Source: Pirellulales bacterium (GTDB lineage: Bacteria > Planctomycetota > Planctomycetia > Pirellulales > JALHLM01). From it: a stretch of 7,207 bases of DNA. Within the stretch, counting starts at the first letter, position 1, and each line of letters starts with the position of its first letter. A program made the translations under genes and the position numbers. Below the pieces are notes generated by a model. The model made no database searches and was not told the DNA's origin. It saw only the letters and a program-made list of their open reading frames with translations. Below, in pieces: positions 1 to 5,869 of the stretch. The stretch spans positions 1 to 7,207 of the forward strand of contig JALHLM010000314.1 in the NCBI GenBank assembly GCA_022844585.1. Direction: 5' to 3'.

Positions 1-779
1 GTCCCAAACTCCGGACGGCGGCGGCCCAATTGGCTTTGCAGGCGTTGGACGATGGAGCTGTGCATCTGGCTGACGCGGCTTTCGGAGAGATCGAGGGTGG
101 CGCCGATCTCCTTCATCGTCAGCTCTTCGTAGTAGTAGAGGATGATGATCAGGCGCTCGTTGCGATTGAGGCCCTTGGTGACGAGCCGCATCAGATCGTT
201 TTTCTGGATCCGCTTCGTGGGATCCTCGCCCTTTTTGTCTTCGAGAATGTCGATCTCGCGGACGTCTTTGTAGCTGTCGGTTTCGTACCACTTCTTGTTC
301 AGACTGATCAGGTTCACCGCGTTGGCGTCGAGCACCATCTTTTCCAGCTCAGGCACCGAGATGGCCATCTGTTCGGCCACTTCCGCGTGCGACGGCTGCC
401 GGCCGAGCCGCGTTTCGAGAGTCTTCACCGCCTCGTTGAGCTTGCTGGCCTTGGAGCGCACGAGCCGCGGCACCCAGTCCATGGTGCGCAGTTCATCGAG
501 CATCGCTCCGCGGATGCGCGGTACGCAGTAGGTCTCGAACTTGACGCCGCGCGTCAGGTCGAAGGCGTCGATCGCGTCCATCAGGCCGAAGATGCCGGCC
601 GAGATCAGGTCGTCCAGTTCGACGCCCTCGGGCAACCGCGCCCAGATGCGCTCGCCGTTGTATTTCACCAGGGGAAGGTATTGCTCGACGAGCCGATTGC
701 GCAGCTCCTGATTGTTCATGTCGAGCTTATAGGCATCCCAGAGTTGCGAGACGTCTTCCGGCGCTAGTGTGGTTGCCAT
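1..779 (-). CDS. fliA: Flagellar RNA polymerase sigma factor FliA (sigma-28/WhiG family), 3' end cut by window edge
   Basis: This gene encodes a group 3 sigma factor that directs RNA polymerase to late flagellar and motility promoters. Translating the minus strand from the ATG at 779 gives 259 residues with no stop before the edge; usual FliA lengths are about 240-270, so only a short tail should be missing. Region 2 lies at about residues 30-100, with DDLISAGIFGLMDAIDAFD followed by TRGVKFETY and PRIRGAMLDELR. Region 3 follows with DWVPRLVR (101-108) and GRQPSHAEVAEQM. Region 4 is at about 205-247 with LNRNERLIIILYYYEELTMKEIG and a helix-turn-helix ending SESRVSQMHSSIVQRL. The start is supported by GGAGGA at 789-784, four bases before the ATG. 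It is the last gene seen in the flagellar cluster, 77 bp after the small membrane protein gene. Anti-sigma FlgM control is normal for the family, but no flgM is visible. The call is very secure. Confidence 0.96.
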   Translation of the reverse strand, partial: MATTLAPEDVSQLWDAYKLDMNNQELRNRLVEQYLPLVKYNGERIWARLPEGVELDDLISAGIFGLMDAIDAFDLTRGVKFETYCVPRIRGAMLDELRTMDWVPRLVRSKASKLNEAVKTLETRLGRQPSHAEVAEQMAISVPELEKMVLDANAVNLISLNKKWYETDSYKDVREIDILEDKKGEDPTKRIQKNDLMRLVTKGLNRNERLIIILYYYEELTMKEIGATLDLSESRVSQMHSSIVQRLQSQLGRRRPEFG

Positions 780-783
780 GCAT

Positions 784-789
784 TCCTCC
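784..789 (-). promoter_or_regulatory. Ribosome binding site of fliA
   Basis: The minus strand reads GGAGGA here, four bases before the ATG at 779. It is the strongest Shine-Dalgarno match in the window and fixes the fliA start. An overlapping ATG at 783-781 is out of frame and is not the start. Confidence 0.75.
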
Positions 790-856
790 GTGACTGCTGG
801 ATACGATCGCGCTCAAGCCATCCTTGGTACGCCCGCGGCCAGGGGCCGTCGGGGCG

Positions 857-1117
857 TCAGCGCGTCGTGGGATTGTCGGACCTGGTGTTTTTCTGCGCCT
901 CGTGCGCCGTGACTTCCTGCTGAACTTGTGCGTAAACCGCGTCTTCGACGATCCAACCTGCAATGCCGCCGATCGCCAGACCGAGCAGACCGAAACCCAT
1001 CATCGCCGCCAAGGCGTGTACGACGGTTTCTTCCGCTCCACCGCCCGACATGATGCCGCGGACCAACGCGACCGCCATGGCCAGCGAACCGAGGATTCCG
1101 GCGTACGTTCTTGCCAC
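857..1117 (-). CDS. Small two-helix membrane protein of unknown function within the flagellar cluster
   Basis: I do not recognise this 86-residue protein. Two hydrophobic segments are visible: about residues 4-22 (YAGILGSLAMAVALVRGIM) and about 34-56 (VHALAAMMGFGLLGLAIGG, continuing IAGWIV). They are separated by a short glycine-rich and acidic turn (SGGGAEE), and a polar tail follows (VYAQVQQEVTAHEAQKNTRS). This suggests a helical hairpin in the inner membrane with a soluble C-terminus. The GTG start at 1117 is the only plausible one: a stop in the same frame lies at 1141-1139, and a GAGG sits eight bases before the GTG. The gene lies 126 bp after flhG and 77 bp before fliA on the same strand, so it is probably co-transcribed with them. 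A role in motility is inferred from position only. Codon choice and the coherent hydrophobic pattern argue that it is a real gene. Confidence 0.7.
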   Translation of the reverse strand: MARTYAGILGSLAMAVALVRGIMSGGGAEETVVHALAAMMGFGLLGLAIGGIAGWIVEDAVYAQVQQEVTAHEAQKNTRSDNPTTR

Positions 1118-1243
1118 CGCACGCGCCTCACGGCTTCGCTAACCGGAAAATCTTGACAGTACATGGCGTAGTCAACGGCCCTCATACAATCGGTCTTTCA
1201 GGTTGGGATCTTGAATCGTTCGCGAAACGGTGTGAGTTTTTTG

Positions 1244-1975
1244 TTAGGCGGCCTGTTCCGAGCGCGCCGACGTCCAAACGCCGACCAGCCGTTGCACGCC
1301 GCGCGAAAACGGGCAAGCCGGGCGAGCTAACGCCACGGGCCGACCCAACCGCGCCGCATCCAACACAGCGTTGTCTTCCAGTAACTCGAAGACGTTCGGG
1401 CGACAGCCCAACAGCCGTCGCGAAGCCTCGGTAATCCGCGCTCGAATCCGCTCCGTCTCCGCCAGCGTGCCGGCGCGATTAATCAGCAAATCCGTAGCAA
1501 TGCCGCTGACGTGAGCCGATCGCAAGGCGTCGAACGCCGCCAGGATCGACGCAGGCTCCGGCGTGGTCACCAGCAACATCGACTCGGCGTCGTTCGTCGC
1601 AGGCGCCGTGCCGCGATCGACGATCAGCCAGTCGGCAAGCTCGGTCGCCGCCGGCAGGACATGATTCTTTGGGCTGGAATGCGGTTGCCAAAGCAACGAC
1701 TTCCGCCAGCTTGCTTCGCCCAGCAGGACAACGCCGGCCGGGCCCGGCGCCAACACCGGGGATTCGTCCGCAAGGTCACCGGCAGTCGCCAACTCGACAC
1801 GGCAACCGGACAAACTCATCGCGACGGCCAAGTTCAACGCCACGGTGCTCGTGCCCACGCCCCCCTTAGCGCCAACGACCGACAACGTACGCCACGCGCG
1901 CGGCTGAGCGACGACCTCCTCCGAGGCCTCGTCACTCACCAGCAATCGCAGTCGTGTAGCTTGATCGGGTCGCAT
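1244..1975 (-). CDS. flhG: FlhG/YlxH-like MinD-family protein with a degenerate P-loop
   Basis: FlhG is a MinD/ParA-type ATPase that controls flagellar number and stimulates the FlhF GTPase. This 243-residue protein is somewhat short (family about 270-300). The N-terminus MRPDQATRLR contains DQAxxLR (residues 4-10), the motif known to activate FlhF in Bacillus. The P-loop AKGGVGTSTVALNLAVAM (36-53) keeps the MinD signature lysine K37 but has threonine at position 42, where the general P-loop lysine should be. The aspartate-containing segment after strand 2 is replaced by ELATAGDLADESPVL (61-75). The later motif reads DWLIVDRGTAP (115-125), where FlhG usually has DTGAGI or similar. The C-terminal half is more typical: LLVTTPEPASILAAFDALR (134-152), LLINRAG, RRLLGCRPNVFELLEDNAV (186-204) and RPVALARPACPFSRGVQRLV (212-231). 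No convincing Shine-Dalgarno precedes the ATG, but the motif at the N-terminus fixes the start. Position between flhF and fliA supports flhG; a CpaE/TadZ-like protein is the alternative. Confidence 0.85.
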   Translation of the reverse strand: MRPDQATRLRLLVSDEASEEVVAQPRAWRTLSVVGAKGGVGTSTVALNLAVAMSLSGCRVELATAGDLADESPVLAPGPAGVVLLGEASWRKSLLWQPHSSPKNHVLPAATELADWLIVDRGTAPATNDAESMLLVTTPEPASILAAFDALRSAHVSGIATDLLINRAGTLAETERIRARITEASRRLLGCRPNVFELLEDNAVLDAARLGRPVALARPACPFSRGVQRLVGVWTSARSEQAA

Positions 1976-2048
1976 TTGCAGTTAGTGGCTTAGATCAGAG
2001 GATTCACCACGGAGACACGGAGGACACGGAGAGGACGAGGAGTTTGAA

Positions 2049-2072
2049 GTTTTCAGTGTTCAGTTTTCAGTG
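2049..2072. repeat. Short direct repeat GTTTTCAGTG (two copies)
   Basis: GTTTTCAGTG occurs at 2049-2058 and again at 2063-2072, with TTCA between. It lies inside the larger repeat element of the flhF-flhG gap and resembles the TTCAGT-rich repeats seen in many bacterial intergenic regions. Confidence 0.6.
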
Positions 2073-2077
2073 GGGGA

Positions 2078-2100
2078 GTAGGTGAAGTAGGTGGTAGGTG
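2078..2100. repeat. Three copies of GTAGGTG
   Basis: GTAGGTG occurs at 2078-2084, 2087-2093 and 2094-2100. The plus strand is strongly G-rich and almost C-free from about 2071 to 2105, a marked strand asymmetry. The tract is inside the flhF-flhG repeat element. Confidence 0.6.
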
Positions 2101-2265
2101 GAGTAGTTCGTAAGTCGCCGTGAAGCAAGTGTCCGTTCATCACTCCTCACACATCACTCTCCTCACCCTCCGCGTCTCAGCGCCTCCGCGGTTCAAAATT
2201 ATTCAACACACTCTCCACCCTCTTCCCCCCTCCGTGTCCTCCGTGCTCTCCGTGGTAAAATCCGG

Positions 2266-3432
2266 TTACACCACCGCCTCGTCCATCTGCCCGAGTACCA
2301 GGCGGGCCAGGCGGCGGCGGTCGGCCGGTTGGATGTCGTCGGGGACGTTTTGGCCGTCGGTCAGGTAGCTGAGCGGCAGCGGGCAGGTGCGTAGCAACGG
2401 CCACAGGCTGCCGAAGCCGCTGGCTTCGTCCAGTTTCGTGATCAACAGCGACGTCGCGCCGACTTCGCCAAAGCGTTCGGCTGTCTTCAACAGCGTGGAG
2501 GAGCTGCACACGCTGCTCATCACCAGATGCACTTCGTCCGCCTGGGCTTCGGTGAGGAACGCCCGCAGCTCCTGAATCTGCACTTCGTCCTTGGGGCTTC
2601 TGCCGGCGGTGTCGAGCAGAATCAGATCGAGCTGACTCATCTTGGCGACCGCCTCGCGCATTTCGCGCGGCGTGCTGACCACTTCCATCGGCAGGTCGAT
2701 GATGTCGGCGTAGGTTCGCAACTGTTCGACGGCGGCGATCCGGTAAGTGTCCACTGTGATCAAGCCCACGCGACGCTTGGCGCGGAGGCGGAAGTTCGCG
2801 GCCAGCTTGGCGATCGTCGTCGTTTTGCCGACGCCGGTCGGACCGACGAGGGCCACCAAGCGTCGACGGCCCGGATGCGTCACGATCGGTCCCGCGATGC
2901 GAATTTGGCTTTCGACCGATTGTTGAGCGCGAAGGCGCACGCTCTCGTAAGCCGCCTCATTCGCGCCGGGCAGTTCTTGTTGAATGCGTTCGACCAGGTC
3001 CCGCGCTTCGTCGTCACTCAGATCGGCGTCGAGCAATTCGGCATACAGTCGGAAGAACGCCTCGGGCAATTCCCGCCGTTCGCCGACGCGCGAACGCTTG
3101 CACAGCGATTCGACCATCTGCTGCAAGCCGTCGAGTTGTCCCTTCATCTCCTGCCGGAACTGCACGGTCTGTTCCGGCCCGTAATCGAATGGCGAGGTGA
3201 CGTTCGGCGCTGCAATCTTCGGCGCCACCGCTTCTTTGACCGCCAGCCGGCTCGGCACATTCACTTCGCGCGACGCGGTGACCTCGATCCGCCGCGACCC
3301 GCGCACAAAGCGCAGCCAGCCTTCGGCGCCCAGCTCGCGCGTATGCACCACCGCGGCCTCCGGCCCCAAATCCTGCCGCACCAGCGCCAACGCCTCTTGC
3401 ATGGACGAGGCGCGATAGGTTCGTAGTTCCAT
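2266..3432 (-). CDS. flhF: Flagellar biosynthesis GTPase FlhF (SRP-type)
   Basis: FlhF is a signal-recognition-particle family GTPase at the inner membrane that determines where flagella are assembled; it forms a GTP-dependent dimer whose hydrolysis is stimulated by FlhG. The protein has 388 residues, normal for the family. The N-terminal B domain starts MELRTYRASSMQEALALVRQ, followed by a variable linker (about 55-120) and the N-type helical bundle (about 120-180). The G domain begins near 190 with the P-loop GPTGVGKTT (197-205), then DTYRIAAVEQLRTYA (228-242), DTAGR (274-278), TKLDE (332-336) and the closing GQNVPDDI (360-367). All nucleotide-binding motifs look intact. The start at 3432 is chosen because family members begin at MELRTY. 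An in-frame ATG at 3507 would add 25 residues encoded by intergenic repeat sequence and is unlikely. Only a weak GGAAG lies upstream of the chosen start. It sits 188 bp after flhA and 290 bp before flhG. Confidence 0.96.
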   Translation of the reverse strand: MELRTYRASSMQEALALVRQDLGPEAAVVHTRELGAEGWLRFVRGSRRIEVTASREVNVPSRLAVKEAVAPKIAAPNVTSPFDYGPEQTVQFRQEMKGQLDGLQQMVESLCKRSRVGERRELPEAFFRLYAELLDADLSDDEARDLVERIQQELPGANEAAYESVRLRAQQSVESQIRIAGPIVTHPGRRRLVALVGPTGVGKTTTIAKLAANFRLRAKRRVGLITVDTYRIAAVEQLRTYADIIDLPMEVVSTPREMREAVAKMSQLDLILLDTAGRSPKDEVQIQELRAFLTEAQADEVHLVMSSVCSSSTLLKTAERFGEVGATSLLITKLDEASGFGSLWPLLRTCPLPLSYLTDGQNVPDDIQPADRRRLARLVLGQMDEAVV

Positions 3433-3472
3433 GGCGATAGCTTCCGTTGTGCGAGCCACTAAGTGCGAGTGC

Positions 3473-3504
3473 GAATGTCGAATTTCGAAATCTGAATGTC
3501 GAAT
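3473..3504. repeat. Direct repeat GAATGTCGAAT around a palindrome
   Basis: GAATGTCGAAT occurs at 3473-3483 and 3494-3504, 21 bp apart. Between them is the perfect palindrome ATTTCGAAAT (3482-3491). It forms part of the larger inverted repeat in the flhA-flhF gap and resembles the ATTCGACATTC-type repeats I associate with planctomycete intergenic DNA. Confidence 0.65.
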
Positions 3505-3615
3505 CAAATATCAATGACTGAATGACGAAGGGACTTATTGTTGCGGACGCTTCTCTTTCTGAAGGACCTTCAAGCATTTGAACATTCGGATTTGATTCGA
3601 CATTCCGATTTAGAA
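3484..3615. repeat. Imperfect 26-bp inverted repeat in the flhA-flhF gap
   Basis: The arms 3484-3509 and 3590-3615 pair with two mismatches (3487/3612 and 3493/3606). The core GAATGTCGAATCAAAT (3494-3509) has its perfect reverse complement at 3590-3605. The loop of about 80 bases contains GAAGGACCTTC, itself a small inverted repeat. The flhA stop codon (3623-3621) lies six bases outside the right arm. It is not a typical terminator: the loop is long and no T tract follows on the minus strand. It is probably a repeat element or a processing or stability signal in the transcript. Confidence 0.7.
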
Positions 3616-3620
3616 CCTCG

Positions 3621-5717
3621 TCATTTCCCAACTCCCTCCGTCACCATCCCCAACGATTCGATAATCGTGTCGCGCGTTACTTCCGCGTAGCTCAGTACGA
3701 CGAGCTGCGGGATGTTCGGCGACGTCAATTGTTTCAGCCCGGCGCGGATCTGCGGGCTGACCAGCACCACCGGCGGTTTGCCGATCCGCGTGAGTTTGTC
3801 CACTTCCGCGGTGATCCGCTGGCAGGTGTGTTCGACGGCTTGGGGTGACATGCGGATGAACATGCCGCGCTCGCTGTGTTCGATTCCGGCGCGAATCCGG
3901 TCTTCAAGCGCCGGGTCGAGCGACACCACGTACAGGCGGTTCTCTTTGTCGCGGAGCCGCGTGCAGATCGCCCGGGCGAGCCGGTTGCGGACGTACTCGG
4001 TGAGCAACACCGGGTCTTTGGAACGCGAGCAATGATCGCCGAGCGTTTCCAGGATCGAACTCAATTGCCGGATCGAGACCTGTTCGCGCAGCAGCATTTG
4101 CAGGATCGTTTGCACCTCGGCCAGTTTCATCTGGCTGGGAATCAACTCTTCGACCACGGCCGGCGAGGACTCCTTGAGCTGCGCGATGAGATGCTTCGCG
4201 GCATCGCGCGTGAGCAACTCGTCGGCGTTGCGGCGCACGACTTCCGTGAGATGCGTGGCGAGCACAGTGACCGGTTCCACGACCGTGTAGCCGAGCAACT
4301 CGGCCTGCTCGCGCGCGCCAGCGTCGATCCACACCGCTGGCGTGCCGAAAGCGGGGTCGGTCGTCGGAATGCCGTTGAGCTTGCCGGCCGTCATGCCGGA
4401 ATCGATTGCCATCAACATGCCGGGATAGACCACGCCCTGGGCGACCGGCAAATCGGCGATCTTCACGCGATACTGATTCTGTTCCAGCCGGAAGTTATCG
4501 CGGATCCGCACCTTCGGGATGATGATGCCGATCTCGCCCGCCATCTGCTGGCGGACGCCTTGGATGCGTTCCAACAGATCGCCGCCGCGTTTGGGATCGG
4601 CCAGGCGAATGAGACCGACGCCGATTTCCATCTCCATCGGGTCAATGAGCAGGTAGTCTTCGATCCGCTCCTGCGGCGGTTTCACGTCCGCGGCTTTGGC
4701 TTGTTTGGCCTGCGTTTCGACTTCGCGCTTCTTGCGGGTCATCGTGTAGGCCATCGCGAGGCAGCCGCCGGCCATCGTGAATAGCGGAATCGCCGGCAAG
4801 TTGGTGAAGATCAACATGATCAAGAAGCCGCCGGTCACGGCCAAGGCTTGGGGCCGCGAGAACAACTGCTGCATGAACTCGGCCGGCAAGTTCACTTCCG
4901 TATTGCTGCGCGTGACGAGCAAGCCGGCGGCCAGCGAGATCAAAAACGCCGGCACTTGGGAGACCAGGCCGTCGCCGATTGTCAACTTGGTGTACACGGC
5001 GCCGGCCTCGGCCAGTTCCATGCCGCCTTGCAGGACGCCGATGATTAACCCGCCGACGATGTTGACCAGCGTAATGATGATGCCGGCGATCGCGTCGCCG
5101 CGGACGAACTTGCTGGCACCGTCCATGGCCCCGAAAAAGTCCGCCTGCGCGGTGATTTCGGCCCGGCGGCGTTGAGCTTCCTTCTCGTCGATGATGCCGG
5201 CGTTCAGATCGGCGTCGATCGCCATCTGCCGGCCGGGCATGCCGTCCAAGGAGAACCGGGCCGCCACTTCGCTGATGCGCGTGGCGCCTTTGGTGATCAC
5301 TACGAACTGGATCACCACGATAATGATAAACAGAATGATGCCGACTACGATCCGGTCGCCGGCCACGAACTCGCCAAAGGCGTGCACCACTTCGCCGGCG
5401 GCGTTCAGTCCCTGCGTGTCGGCGTGCGTGAGGATCAACCGCGTCGTCGCGACATTGAGCACCAGCCGGGCGAGCGTGGTGGCCAGCAACAGCGACGGGA
5501 AGATGTTGAATTCCAGCGGCGTGCGGACGTAAATGGTCGTCAGCAGCATCATCACGGCGACGCTGATATTGGCCGCCAGCAGGATATCGAGCAGCGCAGC
5601 TGGCAACGGCAGCATGATCACCAGCACGCTGGCAATCATCCCGACCGGCAAAACCAGTTCCCGCCATCGGGCGTAAGGGCTTATCGCCCCGACGCTTGGC
5701 GCTGCGACCGTCGCCAT
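3621..5717 (-). CDS. flhA: Flagellar type III export gate protein FlhA
   Basis: FlhA forms the nonameric export gate of the flagellar type III secretion apparatus; it uses the proton motive force and docks chaperone-substrate complexes. The protein has 698 residues, a normal full length. The membrane half (about 20-325) has about eight hydrophobic segments, for example 22-40, 42-62, 122-141, 207-230, 253-269 and 292-324. The cytoplasmic FHIPEP loop contains TRISEVAARFSLDGMPGRQ (146-163/164) followed by MAIDADLNAG. The conserved aspartate D168 is present; R163 stands where Salmonella has K203. A charged linker (about 328-352) leads to the cytoplasmic domain (about 353-690), with IGVGLIRLAD, GIIIPKVRIRDN, QYRVKI, GYTVVEPVTVLATHLTEVV (476-494) and LTEYVRNRLARAI. 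The ATG at 5717 has GGAG six bases upstream. It is the first gene of the visible cluster and divergent from the phosphatase gene; flhB is not next to it. A flagellar rather than injectisome paralogue is supported by flhF next to it. Confidence 0.98.
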   Translation of the reverse strand: MATVAAPSVGAISPYARWRELVLPVGMIASVLVIMLPLPAALLDILLAANISVAVMMLLTTIYVRTPLEFNIFPSLLLATTLARLVLNVATTRLILTHADTQGLNAAGEVVHAFGEFVAGDRIVVGIILFIIIVVIQFVVITKGATRISEVAARFSLDGMPGRQMAIDADLNAGIIDEKEAQRRRAEITAQADFFGAMDGASKFVRGDAIAGIIITLVNIVGGLIIGVLQGGMELAEAGAVYTKLTIGDGLVSQVPAFLISLAAGLLVTRSNTEVNLPAEFMQQLFSRPQALAVTGGFLIMLIFTNLPAIPLFTMAGGCLAMAYTMTRKKREVETQAKQAKAADVKPPQERIEDYLLIDPMEMEIGVGLIRLADPKRGGDLLERIQGVRQQMAGEIGIIIPKVRIRDNFRLEQNQYRVKIADLPVAQGVVYPGMLMAIDSGMTAGKLNGIPTTDPAFGTPAVWIDAGAREQAELLGYTVVEPVTVLATHLTEVVRRNADELLTRDAAKHLIAQLKESSPAVVEELIPSQMKLAEVQTILQMLLREQVSIRQLSSILETLGDHCSRSKDPVLLTEYVRNRLARAICTRLRDKENRLYVVSLDPALEDRIRAGIEHSERGMFIRMSPQAVEHTCQRITAEVDKLTRIGKPPVVLVSPQIRAGLKQLTSPNIPQLVVLSYAEVTRDTIIESLGMVTEGVGK

Positions 5718-5748
5718 CCTTGGCTCCGCATGCAGGTGATCTGCGCAC

Positions 5749-5777
5749 CTTCACCGCCACCCCCTCGGGCGGTGAAG
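5749..5777 (-). repeat. Perfect 10-bp hairpin in the flhA leader
   Basis: CTTCACCGCC (5749-5758) and GGCGGTGAAG (5768-5777) are exact reverse complements around a nine-base loop that is G-rich on the minus strand. The stem ends 31 bases before the flhA start codon. No T run follows, so it is not an intrinsic terminator. It could be an mRNA structure controlling flhA expression or an operator for a dimeric regulator. Confidence 0.7.
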
Positions 5778-5846
5778 TGAAGAGGGCGGGAAGGTATCCA
5801 AATTCGTGTCCAAGGTCCAGTGCGTTAAGAGAACGACGGCATCGAA

Positions 5847-5852
5847 CTTATA
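5847..5852 (-). promoter_or_regulatory. Possible -10 box of the flhA promoter
   Basis: The minus strand reads TATAAG here, about 130 bases before the flhA start. A matching -35 hexamer is not evident at 17 bp. Transcription from it would include the leader hairpin. The call is tentative. Confidence 0.3.
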
Positions 5853-5869
5853 CACTCTGCCGGAGCAAA

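Larger units (their letters stand above)
2003..2260. repeat. CCACGGAG-family repeat element filling the flhF-flhG gap
   Basis: The gap between flhF and flhG is bounded by two inverted arms. The left arm, 2006-2034, begins ACCACGGAGACACGGAGGAC. The right arm, 2229-2256, read on the minus strand begins ACCACGGAGAGCACGGAGGA. They match over about 28 bases with one inserted base. A diverged sister unit, read on the minus strand as ACCGCGGAGGCGCTGAGACG, lies at about 2167-2193. Between the arms are other short repeats. The element starts ten bases after the flhF stop and ends about 30 bases before the flhG start. Repeats of this kind are, from memory, scattered in planctomycete and other environmental genomes. 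No transposase is present. Transcribed, the arms could form a long-range stem. Confidence 0.75.

Noticed and set aside
30..767. Plus-strand open frame of 245 codons
   Set aside because: It is the antisense shadow of fliA, whose minus-strand translation shows all sigma factor regions; the plus-strand product is a His/Asp/Leu-rich sequence with no recognisable domain.
836..848. Small hairpin CGGCC-AGG-GGCCG downstream of the small membrane protein gene
   Set aside because: Five base pairs in GC-rich DNA is expected by chance, with no T run after it.
727..963. Minus-strand open frame between the small membrane protein and fliA
   Set aside because: It overlaps both genes in another frame and encodes an Arg/Pro-rich sequence without pattern; fliA has the better start and ribosome binding site.
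1000..1185. Minus-strand open frame starting with ATG at 1185
   Set aside because: It overlaps the two-helix protein gene in another frame, and its product becomes Arg/Trp/Ser-rich and lacks coherent structure.
1511..1993. Plus-strand open frame opposite flhG
   Set aside because: It is Arg/Gln-rich shadow sequence; the flhG frame carries the MinD-family motifs.
2003..2260. CRISPR array or tRNA in the repeat-rich gap
   Set aside because: Repeats are few, of different families and not regularly spaced, and no cloverleaf can be drawn.
2120..2368. Plus-strand open frame across the flhF-flhG gap
   Set aside because: It is made of repeat sequence and the flhF 3' end read in antisense; no supporting motif or start signal.
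2527..3426. Plus-strand open frame of 299 codons
   Set aside because: It is the antisense shadow of flhF, which has complete GTPase motifs.
3014..3631. Minus-strand open frame overlapping flhF in another frame
   Set aside because: Its first part is intergenic repeat and the rest is Ala/Gly/Arg-rich off-frame sequence of flhF.
3876..4784. Plus-strand open frame of 302 codons
   Set aside because: It is the antisense shadow of flhA, which is full length and well conserved in motif content.
4642..5760. Minus-strand open frame of 372 codons
   Set aside because: It is an Arg/His/Asp-rich frame-shifted reading of flhA; the real frame shows membrane segments and the FHIPEP motif.
5172..5780. Plus-strand open frame opposite the flhA 5' part
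   Set aside because: It is a His/Gln/Asp/Arg-rich antisense product without domains.
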